Positions 25,593 through 39,115 of a DNA stretch of 64,000 bases are shown piece by piece. How positions within the stretch are numbered: position 1 is the first letter of the stretch; every line of letters starts with the position of its first letter. The notes beneath the pieces are model-generated. The model did not search any database. It had not been told where the DNA came from and saw only the letters and a program-made list of their open reading frames with translations. Position numbers and translations under genes: made by a program. This DNA comes from Aphelocoma coerulescens (taxonomy: Eukaryota; Chordata; Aves; Passeriformes; Corvidae), in contig NC_091015.1 of assembly GCF_041296385.1 (NCBI RefSeq), positions 91,496,004-91,560,003 of the forward strand. The letters are read 5' to 3'.

Positions 25593-26010
25593 TGTTGTTG
25601 ATTTAACCTAGCTGACGGCCAAACACCCACCCAGCTAGCTGCTTATTCACCTGCAGTGGGACAAGGAAAGACAACAGGAAGAACAGGCATGAGAAAGGTC
25701 ATAGGTCAAGCTTAAGACTGTAAAATGCCAATGTGGGCAAAGCACACTCAATTCAGGGAAAATTAACTTAACTTGTTGCTAACTAAACTAAATATTTAAT
25801 TATTAACCTGACAGTGAGAAACAAAAAAAACAAACAAACAACACCATTCCTGCCCCATTTCCAAGCCTCAACTTCACTCCTTCATTCTTGATTCCTCTAC
25901 TTCCACCCTTGTTAGTGCCACACCTTCATCCCCTTTTGCAAGGATATGGGCAGAGCAAAAGTGAAGGCAGGGAGTTAGGGTCAGCACATGGTGGTTTTTC
26001 CCCTTAAACT
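25593..26010 (-). mobile_element. ERVK-like LTR, 3' part, minus strand
   Basis: The left end, TGTTGTTGATTTAACC, is the reverse complement of the 3' end of a widespread avian LTR (terminal text like GGTTAAACCACGACA). Rightward the sequence keeps matching that LTR type: GCAGTGGGACAAGG, then an A/C-rich block, then CTCAACTTCACTCC and GATTCCTCTACTTCC, and it fades near GGTCAGCACATGG. The upstream part of the LTR (its U3 and promoter) is missing, so it is a truncated solo LTR. Open frames inside it are incidental. Confidence 0.8.
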
Positions 26011-26183
26011 GCCCAGCTGTGACAGTTTCTGAGTCTTTATGCGATGGTCTTTGTAAAGCAAATCTCTGTGAGATCGGTCTGTTCATATGTATGTATATAT
26101 GCTCTTACATGTGTTTGAAAGTTTGATAATTTAAAATTACTAAATGACAACTACTTATTTTGTCTTGCAGAAGCTGAACTCTT

Positions 26184-26385
26184 CTTCACATCCAGAATCT
26201 CGATGGACTGTCCTCATAGCTGGTTTTACCAAGCTTGCAGTGGTGTGTTAGTTCTGCACAGACAAAGGTTATAGGCCAGACAGTGTGAGCTGAACCTTCA
26301 TACTACTCGTAAGGTTCAAGTTTTGAGTTCAGAGCAGTTGCCAACCTGCCAAATTTTTCCTTGCTTGGAGACTGACATTTCTCAA
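26184..26385 (+). repeat. Unclassified dispersed repeat, copy A
   Basis: A 202-bp block about 84% identical by eye, with very few gaps, to 32087-32288 in the same orientation. Shared perfect stretches include GGACTGTCCTCATAGCTGGT and GGTTCAAGTTTTGAGTTCAG. Similarity begins at CTTCACA and ends at TTTCTCAA in both copies. There are no terminal inverted repeats or target-site duplications that I can see. GGTTCAAGTTT resembles a tRNA-type B box, but a convincing A box at the right distance is missing, so a tRNA-derived SINE is only a possibility. Confidence 0.85.
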
Positions 26386-27386
26386 TACCTAAAGGAAAAG
26401 AATCACCTCTGTGTTTGGTTCATAAAAATCAAGGCATTTTTATGAAACACATGTATTTCCTGCCAACACAGGATCTGCTCAAAATGCTTATTTCAGAAGG
26501 TTGTCTTAGGGAAATACTTAAATAAATACATTTATGTACCCACTATACACATCGGCGTCTGAATTAAGGATCTGCTATCCCTTTGAGACCAGTTAGATGC
26601 AGATAATTTATCTTTCTTTCAGCTAACATGTTTAGATTATCTTAAAACGAAACTCAACAATGAAGTGAGAGGTGCATTTAGTTGGCACAAAAAGAGTTTA
26701 GGGTAAACTGACACAAATTCTGTGCTTATGCCAAAGAAAAGGGGACCTGGGTTATACACAAATCCTGTTCTGCGTCTTGCAGATGAAATTCAGTCTTTTT
26801 CTTGGTCTTGCTTTTCTATCTAGATGAGTGCTCTGTATACTAGGATTTAGCAAAAGCATTGCTTCGGAAATGGCACCTCTTACACCTCACAAATTCAAAC
26901 GTTTCCCAAAAGGCTTAACAGTTCTCAGCAATCAGCATCTCTTGCTGACTTCCTGGAAGCTGGTTAGAGGAGTATATTTGTAGTATTTTGTATCTTTTTC
27001 TTAATGTATTTACTTGCCAATCTTCTTTTTCTTTTTAGCACTCTCTTCTTTGATCCTCTTTTTGTTTTCCTGCATCAGTGACCTTTTCCTATCTGGTGCT
27101 TTCTCTTCATGGCCTGGCATAAAGCACTCTCCTTTTCACACTGTCTGTATTTTTTTCCTCAAACCCCTACCACCATCAAATTTCTAATTTCTTCTAAATG
27201 TTAAAACCAGTTGCTAAACAGCATGTAAGAATCACTTCTGAATGTGTGTATATGGCATTTTAGAAGGCCTTTTAGGAGGCAAAATGTCACCAGCAGAGCT
27301 ATTTGGTTAGAATGGGGAAAATAGTAATAAATAATTTATGTCTGGTATTTTGTAAGAACAGCTTTATTTGATAGTGTTGTATTTCA

Positions 27387-27409
27387 TTTGGACCTAACTT
27401 AGGTCCAAA
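27387..27409. repeat. Perfect 23-bp palindrome
   Basis: TTTGGACCTAA-C-TTAGGTCCAAA. The arms are 11 bp with a single central base. Confidence 0.95.
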
Positions 27410-28135
27410 CTTACTTGTAGGACCAGTTAGTATGACAAAAATTAATACAGCATTATGTGTATATTTAGAGATTTATTATAGCAGGAGAGACAATTTTTTT
27501 GAAATATATGTATTACAAGTCCCTGGTGTCCACAGGGTCTGCAGACTTGAAACATAAGCACATTGAAAATAAATCTGAAAATTCAAAAAATAACAAACAT
27601 GATTACTTCAATACTGCAAAGTATTACCATTGCTTTGACTAAACAGCAAGTAATACAAGGAAAATTTTACAATTTTACATGTTCTGGACAATTGGGTGAA
27701 GAAAAAAGAAAAGGAATTGTTCAGAGAAAGCAATTCATTGATGATTGGATGAAAACCTAGAATATAGGTTTAGGACATACTAGAAGTTAATGCTGTATTA
27801 TTCAACCAGCAGATAGTTAGTGCTGAGATCTGACTTGCATTCCAGAAAGCCTCAGGATCAACGACAGGCATCATTGGTACTGTAACAGTCTGTAATACAG
27901 CAAAAACAATAACAATACCAAAACACACAGGATAACAGAGTGGTTAATGTTTCTTGGATAAGGTATGTTTTAAGCTTAGACTCTCTAGTCTGGTAAGATA
28001 CCTTACCTGGCTGCAGGATCTTTGTCATGATAGGAACATCTGCTTGCTTTTGTGATTAGACAAATGCTTTCTAAGTTTTAAGCTGTGGTCAAACTGCATA
28101 AATCCAAAGCCTTCCCTGAGAAAAAGAGATCAAAG

Positions 28136-28151
28136 AAACAAACAAACAAAC
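28136..28151 (+). repeat. (AAAC)4 microsatellite
   Basis: Four AAAC units followed by A7. Confidence 0.9.
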
Positions 28152-31100
28152 AAAAAAAGCACTTGTTTCATTCTTCAAACCAAGCTCCACACATTAAAAA
28201 CAGGCTTTGGAGTGCAGGTGTAGAGCAGGGATGCCCTGCATAGCTCTATGGAGTCTGACAGCCAGAAGGGATGAGGACTGCATGTACTACCCTCATCAAA
28301 GTGCAGAAAGGCCCAGAGCATCAAAATGCAATATCAGAGACATATGAAAAAATAAGTTTGTAATGAGCTTCCTTATTCTGAGCTAGAGTTGTATTTTGCT
28401 GTATAGCTGGGGTCAGCCTTAGGCAGAGAAAAAAGGGGAATTGCGTGATTTAATTTTCTCTTGCAATATGCTGTAATCATCTCAACAAATGGAAATTCGG
28501 ATTGGTATTTGCACTTTCTTTTTTGTGAGAAGACTGATAAGTTCAATTAATGATCAGCAAGCTCTCCCCAAGAAAAGCACTGTTTACTCAGGACGGCAGC
28601 ATTATAATGAAAATGAAAATGAGATGTTAGTGCCTGTCTTGCTTAGAAGTGGCCTATTAATATCCCTAAAGAAATATAAATCTAAAACTCTCCCCTCTGA
28701 CTGTTCACTCAGCTCCTGCCCAGGTTTTGGCCTGGTACACAGCTCACACTAAGAGCTGATGTGTGCTGGGAGCAGCACCATTAGGTCAGCACGAGAGCCA
28801 CATGTAGGCAGGACAGGATAGACAGGGCAGCACAAAGGCCATCATGCAGCTGTTATCATCTGCTGCTTGCTGTCTCCTCCAGCCATTGTCTCTTCCATCC
28901 TTGCATATTAATTGCCCAAAGTTTCTTCTGTATCCATTAATTTATGGAAATTACATAGACCAAGCTTCCAAACCAGAGGTTATAAATACCTCATCTTACC
29001 TGAGAATATTTTGAAGCAGTTACAGTAGCAGCCAGATTGCTGAGGCTTTCATTCTTTCCTGTGTGACACAGGGGACACCTGTGCTGTGAGGGAGGAGGAA
29101 GAATGAGTACTCCCAACCTTTGCAAGGTAAGGGGTTTGGTCATTGACACGTGAGTTAAAAGTTAGAGAACATGTAAGTCACGAATTACTGAAGTGATGAA
29201 TGAGTGAATTCATGTTAGACTAGCCTGTACAAATAAGATTGTTTGTTTTCCTTTCTTCAAAAAGTAGAGTTCAATTTAGAGAGTACATTGTCCTGTAAAT
29301 TTAAGAGGTTCAAATGGACCATGACACCACTCCTAGTGCTTGTTATACCTGCTACAGTCCCAAGTCATTAATTTGCAAACAGTATATGTTTTTTCATCCC
29401 GGGACTGCCAATTTTCTAAGTGTAAAGTCTAATTTTCTTTTCTACCTCTCTGACTAGGCCAATTATTTCAAGTATTCCTTGGTGGGGGGAAGAAGATTTG
29501 GACAGTGACATCTTAAAAGTCTTTTCACTTGCATGGGTTCACCATAGGAATTTGATCTTACAGGCTCCTAACATTTTCTAAATTCTTAGGACCATCCTTT
29601 AGCTCACTGTCTTCTTTTTGGGCTTACTGCTGACTGAATTCCTGGCTTTCCGTATGTAATTTATAGCCCTAACACAGTAGCCTTTAGCTATTTTATGGCA
29701 TTACAGGATTTTTCACATGGAGTATTGATCACTCAGAACTAGGAATACTGAAAAACAAGATTTTTTTGTTTTTTCTGTACGATCTAACAGTTCAATTATG
29801 CTGCATTTAAATAATTCATGAGTAAATAGGGCTTCTGTATTAGAGAATGCCATCCACTCCATCTTACAAATTTCATTTTGATAGCTTTTTCCTAATGTCA
29901 GCTTTCTAAATTCCTGTATTTATAACTGACATCATCCCTAGCAATTCAGCAGAAAAAACAGCATTTCTTGTAACAGTAATTTCTGAACAAGCATTTGCTT
30001 TCTGTTCTGTATATGGGGATTGGAGTTTTATTTAGGCAATGAGCGTATATCTCAGCTAAAACTAGAAAATGTTGCTGTCAAATGCTTATTCAATGTTATT
30101 TCAGTACTGGGATAAAAAATTAAAAATTATAATATCACATACTGCATCTTGCTGAGGATGCCTAAGAGATCTAAAAATTACTATGGATTCAGCCACAAGA
30201 ATCCCATAGGTATTGCACGCTTTAGCAGGACAGAAATCCACAGTGCCATATGGCGAACTGGAACCAGATCCAAGTGGAATAATTGTTTTGTGGCTAAGGA
30301 ATAAGTTTTCTTTCACTGTATAAAGTAGATTTTCACTTAGTTTTCACCCGATTGGGCTTTCATAATTTAAGACAAAGTAATTTTTTTTTTTCTAGCACTA
30401 CTCTTGTGAATAATATTAAGACACACAGGATCACATACTTACTTGGACTTTAATAGATGATCAGACTATTAATTTCTTCTATCAAACCATACAACTGTAT
30501 AATTTCATCTCCATTTAACTAGGTAATATCCCTTTTTTTCAGGTCATTACCTTTAAGGGAGTAATGGAAAGGTTTTTCAGATAGTGAGGTAGCAAAACCT
30601 TGTCAAACCCCCAGATTTTATTAGTTCCATTTACAGAAACATTACGTGTTGTGGAAGCTGAAGGAAGTATACTAGAAAGGAATGTTTCTCAAATTATCTG
30701 TTTGTTTCCATCTAGGAGATACTAGATACAATTTAATTTTGGGTATTGTTCTTAACAGGAAATAGCCCCAAATTTACTTTTTAAATTATGATTAAATTTG
30801 GTTTATTTTGTGGGGTTTATCTAGGTTAAGGAGGAAAATACCATGGTGTAATGAAGTTTTGACTAGGCCATGTGAGACATGAAAACCAGCAATAGTAGTT
30901 GGCATGGTTAAGAATTTTCCTTTTGAGTTTATGACAAAAACATACCTACTTCTTATCTTTAAGCAGCATTTTATTATCATCATCTGAAATTTTACTTCAA
31001 GGCTACCTTTTAGCAGACTCTTTCTGTCCACTCATTACTCCTAAACCTGAGGTGAATATGCTAAATCTTTCTTTACAAATGAGGTAGAAGTTTCAATGTT

Positions 31101-32086
31101 CTTTATTGAGGATTTCCTTTTTTCTCCATTGAGAAATGAACATAAATGAATGTAAAGAATATTTACTTTATCTGAGCAAAAAAATCAGATGATAGAAGTT
31201 TCTCACCGTACTGTAACTCTGCAAAATGTGGTAAACAGTGAATCATTTCATTCAGAAAGGATAGCTACAACTGCTAAGCAAATACTCATGGAAAGACTTA
31301 AGTCTCGGTAGACCTTGCAAGAAATATCAAATTTTTATATCAAAAGGAAAAGTTTATTCTGTATTTACTGAACTCAAAACAGATCAAAAGACTGAATCAC
31401 TTATTCAGGCCCTTTTCCCTAAGAAGTGAGTCTTTTAAAATAAATATTAACTTTCTTCAATGAAAGTCAGGAAGTTTAAATAACACTTGTCATCAATATT
31501 AGTTAAAAAGACAGAGACCACTGGGTTGCAGAAAAATTAACGGCTAAACACTAAAGCTCTTTTAAGTGTGAGGAAATTTAGTCTCACAAGAGTCCTACAA
31601 CTTGATAACATTACAGGGAGGACCATAAGACCTAAGACCAACATTCAGTGTGTTAACAGAAGAGCTGAGGATAACATACTTTTCTTCTCAGAAATGACTT
31701 CTATAGAATGGCATATGCTCTTGCTTTCCTTAGCTTCAAAAATTTCACCAATCAAATTAAAGCAAATACATAGAAATGAAAGGCAGATGGGAACAAAGGA
31801 AATAAACAATTAACTCCAAACCCTTGAATTCAGTCAAGCTGTAGTCCACTGCAAATGGTTTCTTATCAGGAAAATACTTACTGGTTTTTTGTAGGTACTG
31901 TTATCACCTACACTTACAATAGTGTCCTCTGATATCAGGCATTTACTGAAAGCTAGCTGAAAAAAATCTAGCAGATAACCCTCGTGAATGTACATTTTCT
32001 TAGCTGGACAGTTTGCACCTGTTGTTTACCTTTTTTTTTTTTTTTAAATAATGTGGTGAGAGTGATCTTGTGTACTATTTCTTTTC

Positions 32087-32288
32087 CTTCACACTTGGAA
32101 TCTCAGTGGACTGTCCTCATAGCTGGTCTTACCAAGCTTTCAGTGGTTTGTGAGCTCTGCACAGATATGGATTGTAGGTCAGACAGGGTGAGCTGAACCT
32201 TTATACTGCTGGTGAGGTTCAAGTTTTGAGTTCAGAGCAGTTGTCAAGCTGACAATTTTTTCTTTGATTGGAAACTGGTATTTCTCAA
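32087..32288 (+). repeat. Unclassified dispersed repeat, copy B
   Basis: Second copy of the 26184-26385 block, 5.9 kb away in direct orientation. It is preceded by a T15 run and an AT-rich stretch unlike the flank of copy A, so the shared block has definite limits. In one plus-strand frame both copies read WTVLIAG(F/L)TKL, but copy A soon meets a stop where copy B has a Glu codon. Confidence 0.85.
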
Positions 32289-35200
32289 GCTGCTGAAACA
32301 CACCCAAAAAACCCCACTGATGTAGTTTATCCAAACTAAATTCAACAGACCTAAGTCAACATAGTTGGCAGACTGAACTAAATAAAGTACTTAATAACAG
32401 TCTGAAAAGTCCAGTGAAGTATTACTGAGATGGTTGCATCATATAGACATAAATAAATTGAGGGAGTTTTGTTTATTTAATAGGGATGAGAAAAGATGGG
32501 GGGATGTAATTGCAACCATCCATTGCATTAAGACTGGATTATGCAAAAGAGGGACACAAAATAATCTCAGACCTGCACAATGAAAGGATGAGAGGAAATA
32601 CTCATAGGTTTTAATAGGACTCATTTTTAAAATTACATTTGTTTTAGTCATAATAAGGCATTATCCAAGATAATGGTTGAAATGTCTTGCTAGGTCCCTG
32701 AAAATACTATATAGCCAAACTCCCAAAGAAAATTGAAAAGTCCCTCCTTCCCTCTTTCCATCACAGCTACTTTTCTTCTGTACTCACAGAAAGTCCAAGG
32801 AGAAAAAAAAAATCTGAGCTTCAAACTGAGATTCAAATTGAATGTACTTGGCAATCAAAATTTATTCCCAGTTTGAACTCTAATACACAGAGCTCTTTCA
32901 AGGTTAGGCAATAATTTTATAAAAGAAAAAATTATGATATCTGCTAGTACCTGCACCTGTATCAGCAATTCAATTAAATAATTGGACCGTTCTACCTTAT
33001 GCTGGAAGCAATGTTTTCCCTGGAGTAATTAATGTTCAAATGGAAGCAAAACCAAATGCAAACCAAGCAACTTTATATGACATGATTAAGACAGTCTTAG
33101 GTTTGTGTCTCTGACAGTGTTGGCTGTATAAAGCAAAAGCTCAGGTGAACATCTAGGTCTCTTAGCTAACAAGACTCTAAGCTGAGGTGAGCTGTCTGGC
33201 ACATTTGCTGTCTGAAGAACTCTAAACTTTTCATAAGTTTTCTCTTTGTTTGCTGGGTGTTTGTTTTCCTTCTTTTAAGTGTTCTAATGAGGTAAACCAG
33301 AAGAATAAACAGCTTTTCTGAGGAATCCATAGGTAATTCACCAAGGTACGCAATCTGGCAAATAAATCAAACAGGTTGGCTGATAAGGGTTTTTTTAAGC
33401 TCATTAGAAATTTCTTAATAGGCTTGCTTTAGAATTTTAGAATCATGTTCATTTATGTCTAAATTATTTCTTAGAAGTGTTTTGATACAAATGGAATTGA
33501 AGGATAAAGTCCTTTTCCATACGTCATGTTTATTACTATAGTGGCATGCCACAGCCTTGTTCAGTGTACAGATTCCTGTTTTGTCCATATCCTGGCCAGC
33601 AAAAGGAGGAACAGGAATTAACCCGTGTTTGGGTTGGTTTTGTTCAGGTTTTTTTTTGTGACAAATCAACCAATTCTCTGTTTTATTTATGAAATAGACA
33701 ATGGCAGTTCAACAGGACTTGGGTAAGTACACAAGGAGCATCACCAGCTGAGACTATTAGGACAGAGTAAAACTCTCTGTGGTTATTGGGATCAAAAAAT
33801 AATTTAGACATCCAAAGTTGTTAAAATTAAAGTCTAAAATCTGGAGTTTTTAAGCCCCTCTTGAATTGTTGCAAACACAGGAACAAGGAATTCCTTCATG
33901 GATGTCTACCTGAACTTATAATTACCAGGTTTGTTTAAAAGGTTTGAAATCTTTTCTCATAGCCAGGCTTCATATTTTATGAACTTTACTTCATGTGTAG
34001 TGAAACAAGTCATCAGGACATGGCTGAAAAACTCAGCATTCATACATTTAAGTATGAATGAATAATAAAGGACAAAAGGGTAAAAATGTAAAAGATGTAC
34101 TTCTTGAATCAGAAAACACTACCATAGTTCCCTTTTCTATAACATTTGGTTTAACTTTTCATTTGTGACTGGTCTCCAGCCAAATAGACTTTGGATTATC
34201 TACACAAATGGCAAATCACTCATAAGATTGCTGGAAAATGTCTCCAGAACCTCACAACCAGAATATGATTTACTTACAGCATTCCTGTAGAAAACATGAT
34301 TGGTAGACTTGTATTCTTTTACTTAAGGAAAAGAACCAACTAATTGATCTGCAGGCATGTGAGTGGCATCAGGAGCACTAGACAGCATTAATAACCAGTA
34401 GTGCAACACAGACCTGCTTTGCTCTTTGAAAGAATGGACATGTTGTGAGTCTGCCCTGATAAGAAGTCCTAGTCCCTGTTCTTCTAAGCTGGGACAACTC
34501 TAGATCTTTCAAAATACCACTCCTACTCCTCCATCTATATTTATACCAGAAATTTCCAGGGAAAAAGTGAAAAAATGGCATAAAATAACCTTCACCGTTC
34601 AATTTCTAGCATATCCCTTGACACAGTTTTGGCCTGTGCCAGCTAGCATTGTCTATGTCAATGCACAGTTCAAGGGATGGTGTGAACCAAGAACACTTTC
34701 CAGTTCATATTTTGTGTACAGTTTCCCAGGAAATGCACCATTGTGGACCTCCCTCTTGACTCCAGTGCTCAAGAACTGTCCCTGGCCTATTTTAAACCCT
34801 TTGTTCTGGTTCCAGACCTTAAAGACTGTGTTCTTCCACTCATGAATTCCATACCTGAATTGTTGGTGCTTGATATACCTGGAGTTACCATCTACTGACA
34901 GAAGTAAGAGGAAAGGTTCCAGCTGTGTTATTCCCATGTGGTACAAGGCATAGTACCAGCCCATCAGAATATACCTCTTATTTTAGAATAAGTGGCAGCC
35001 TGAGTAGAATCGTGGTTTCCACAGTTTTGACACCCACTCCTGCAGTTTTAGCTGTGATTCAAATAAAACCTCTCTCTCAGTAAAAAAACACTAAAATGCT
35101 GCAGGCACGTGAAGTAAAAGCTGAGGTTTCAGGTTTCAAATATTTGAAATACTTTCTATGACTGTCATAGGAAAGAAAAAGGCAATCTCTGGATACGTTA

Positions 35201-38200
35201 AATGAAGACAATCAGAACATGACCCAAGAACATTTCTACTTACAATAAAAAAACCTTTTGCTTAGAGAGTCAGGGTGCTTCATATCTTGCTGCCAGCTCA
35301 GCAGTAAGAATGGAAGCAGATGTAGCCTTTCCCTAATTTTTTGTTGTTTTATACTTCTCAGGTACTTCCAACCCCAATTTCCTGGCTAGAGCTAGGATTT
35401 TTTAACTTCCTAGATAGAGGAGAGACTGCTACACGATGTCCAGCATAACTGTGGGTGTGTGTCTGGTTTACCTATACATTTCAATTGTTTAGGAAACTAT
35501 TTGCCTTCCTCAGAAAAAGAGGTGAATTTAATATTCTATTCTCTGGTTGCTTCTATTTCTCTTTTATTCATTTGTGACTGGGGCATAAAAGCACTGAATG
35601 GATTCTCCATTTTATTTTTATATGAGAACATAAATACACACTACAGTTGTGTCCCATGGATTCATAGTTGAACGAAACACTAAAGTGCTATCTTTTTTAT
35701 GTGACACTCAATTTTGTAAGATAAGCAGCAGTGTAAAGAAGTCTGAAGATCCGCTTGATTTGAAAGATAATTGCAAATACTTATGAGACTTTTAACAATT
35801 GTGATTTAGTACCAAGCAGTTTATATTCAAATGCATTAATAAGATTCTGAAGTAATGCAAACTCTTGACTGTGACAAAAGGATTCATAAAGACAGTTAGT
35901 GTTTCATGACATGATGAAATGACAGCTTTCACTTCAGTGTATGTAAATTGCTAAAAATGTGGTGTGACACCTGTGCTTTGCTGTCAAAGGTTTTCCATCT
36001 GAATATATGCCTAGTCCTCCCTGCTGCTTGATAAGACAAGTAGAATATTTCGGTTTCTGAGGAAAGCAATAAGGAGCTACCATCTCAGTAAATACCTTTA
36101 TTTTGCTCCACTGAAACCAGTACATATGGAAAACAAGTCAGCAGTCAAGGTGGAGAATACAAAATGCCAAAGGCTTTGAAGAGGTTATCCAGAGTAGGCA
36201 GCATAATAGTGGTTAGAGTGCTCTAGAAGTGAGCAGGGTGGAATCTAATTTAGGAATGGATCGAGATTAATTAGATACAAAATGACTAAGCAGATAAAGG
36301 GACCAACTGAGCTGAAAATGGCTGGGGAAATGTGCAGTCCATATGGTTCACAGTGCACTTTCCCTTTCTTTATACAAGTATTCAGAAAGAGACTGTTAAA
36401 AAGAGTGTGGGAGAAACCAAATGTCTCAGGAACACCATGGCCTCATTCCAAGTTTCAGGGAAGACTTCAGTGCTTTGTCTCTGGTTGTATTAAGCCTCTC
36501 TTCAGGTGCATGGATCTCAGTCTAGATTCCTTCACATTTCTGATCAATCATCCCAGGAAAGTAGAATATCATCTGCAAGTGAGTCTTTTATACAAAGATC
36601 TGAATTTTTCCTGTATATAGATACTAAGCAGTTTATTATTTATGAGGAAGTTAATGTATGACTCCCTTATGAGGATATAGGTTTAATTGAGGGAAGCACG
36701 TTTCATGTGATGGGTACCAAAGGAAGAAATTCCTTCACACACACCAGTCATTGGTATTAAGACATAACCCTTGTTTACTTAGCTTTAACCTCTCTCCCCT
36801 TTAAATTGTGCAGTATTCTTCTCCAAGCACAGGTCATGAGATAATGCCACACCAAAACAGGAGCGTGTCAGGCATGTTGCATGGGCATGGTTAGGGAAGG
36901 GTGGAGAGCACCACAGGCAGCTCTAGCCCCACATTGCAGGTCCCTCTCTGGGGACAAGTCAGGAGCACGTGGGAAGTTAAATGGGGCTGGAAATGTTCTC
37001 TCCACAGTGAGTTCATCAGGAAGGGGGCAGGCCTCAGCTCTATTACCTCTGAGCTGGCCCTGAACTCCAGCAGCCAAACCTGCAGGAGGGAAGATGAATC
37101 CAAGGCTCTTACATTTACCCCAGTGCTAGCAGTGCTGTGGAAAACAAAGGGACCTGGGTCCAGTCCTACTGCTGCTGGTGGTGCTACCTCTCTCCCTAAG
37201 AAAAAAGTGAAGAATTGTAATCCACCTTTTGCTTCTAGGAAATTATATTCTACTTATTTTTCACCAATTATAATTCTAAAATCTTCTCTCGTGCATGCTT
37301 ATTTACTAGCTTCTCTTTGTTTGCTAGTCCTTGCAACGAATTTTTGACCTTCTGTATTAGACTGTATATGCTAATGAATGTCTTTCATTTCCTTGGAATG
37401 TTTTCAAATATTATTTTTATAATCCTTAATATTGTGCTTACTTCTGCTACACTAGCAAATGAGAAATAAAAGAAAGTCTGTGATGGTTGATATATTTTTA
37501 CAGTCCCTAGAATATTTAAATCATGATTTTGTGTAAAAGAATGATATTGACAGACAGAACATGGAGAAAGATGGCTGGAATTCCAATTGAATTGTAAAGA
37601 TCTTCTTTTATCTTTCAGAGGTATTTTTTCCTGTAACAGATTGGGTTTTTTACATAATACCTTTTCTCTTAGCAAGGTGTATTTTTGTCCTCTGTCAAAG
37701 ATACAAAATCATTAGAATATAAGGAATTAGGGTCTCTGGTTTCACCATTAGTATTACAGATTGAATTGAAAGAATTTTGACAATTGTCAAGGTCAGTAAC
37801 AAGGACAGAGAGTTAATAAACTATAAGTTGTGGTTATAGTAATTTCATCATAAAATTGAGCTGGACTAATGACTGTGACTGGTGGTTCTAGTGGACAGAG
37901 GTTGTTTCTTCCTTAGGTTGGGATGCTTTTGGCATAGGCCAGTGCAGTATTATAAATGGGATAATTCACTGGATTCAAATGAATTTAGCTTTTCATCATT
38001 CAATTAGGTTTTCACTTCTGAATGTAATGGGACTCAATAGGTCTGGTAAAAAACAGACACAAAATTTCAGACAAAATGATGAAGATGTCATCTTTCTTCA
38101 AGTGAGAATTGGGCTCTTAGGATTTCTCTGCTTGGAAATGTGTTAACCAAAACTATAGAAAACTACAGAAAAAAAGGAAAAAAGGATGGGAGAATTCTGG

Positions 38201-39099
38201 CTGTTAGTCTGGAAATATAATTATACTGTAATACTAATATTCTTCCTTATCCATGACCAAGATGTTGAGGCAGCCATAAGTGGAAAATAATCTGTTTCAT
38301 ATAAGTAATTAACAATTGAATACTTAATATGTATTTGTACATTATACTTCTATCTAAATATTCTCTTAAATTGTTCTTTGGCTTTGTCAGGAAAATTGAA
38401 CTATAAAATTATTTTCTCTCTGTTTTATGTAAAAAGGCAAAAAGTGTTATTTTCTTTGAAGCTATTACCCTTGTTTTGTCCTGATAAACTTTCTTCAGGG
38501 CAAATACAGGCTTCTTTCCTGAAATTCCAGGCAAGATTTTAAACTTAGTTACTGGCTTCTCTTTTAACTGCTTCTTCCATTGTTCAAGAACATTTGAATG
38601 GATTTAATCTTAGGTTTGTAGCACTGATTTAATTTCTTATTCACTTTTTTGGACATGGTTTTGCCACCCTGTTTGCAGAGAGGCTGGCTACCTTCTAAAG
38701 CTTCTCTCCATCCCTGTGTATAGGTTGCGAAGAGACAGACATACTTACCAAGAAAGCCCCTGTCACAAGTGTCCTTGAAGATGGCTTAGCAAGAAGAGGA
38801 AGAGAAGGTGTAAAAGAGGATACAAAAGTGTAGCTGTATAATTAAGAAGTCATATAGGAGATTAGAAACTGATTGGAAAAGTCAAGGGACAATACAGAGA
38901 AGTACAGTTTGGGTAAAACATATCGTCCAGCTATTTCCCTCCTTATTTGCATTCAAGAAACAAAGACCCAGAGAAAATACTATGTCCTCGATGAGCTGTT
39001 AACACTAGCCTGTGTTACCTATAAATAGGTAATAACTTTCCTCTAACACTTGGGGAGAACTAGGTTTCAATGTGTGATAGCATGTATACGTATGCATGA

Positions 39100-39115
39100 A
39101 TGAATATATATTCAT
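39100..39115. repeat. 16-bp perfect AT-rich palindrome
   Basis: ATGAATATATATTCAT reads the same on both strands, within a TA-rich region. Confidence 0.9.

Larger units (their letters stand above)
26386..32086. other. AT-rich non-coding stretch between the two repeat copies
   Basis: No gene supported. It holds the palindrome at 27387-27409, the (AAAC)4 tract at 28136-28151, a candidate conserved regulatory patch at 28830-28990 and a T15 run at 32031-32045. Confidence 0.55.

Noticed and set aside
26184..26385. tRNA gene or tRNA-derived SINE at the dispersed repeat
   Set aside because: A B-box-like stretch is present, but there is no A box at proper spacing and no cloverleaf.
36901..37347. 148-codon plus-strand open frame
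   Set aside because: It sits in a GC-richer patch where other frames on both strands are open too, with no recognisable domain or conserved motif.
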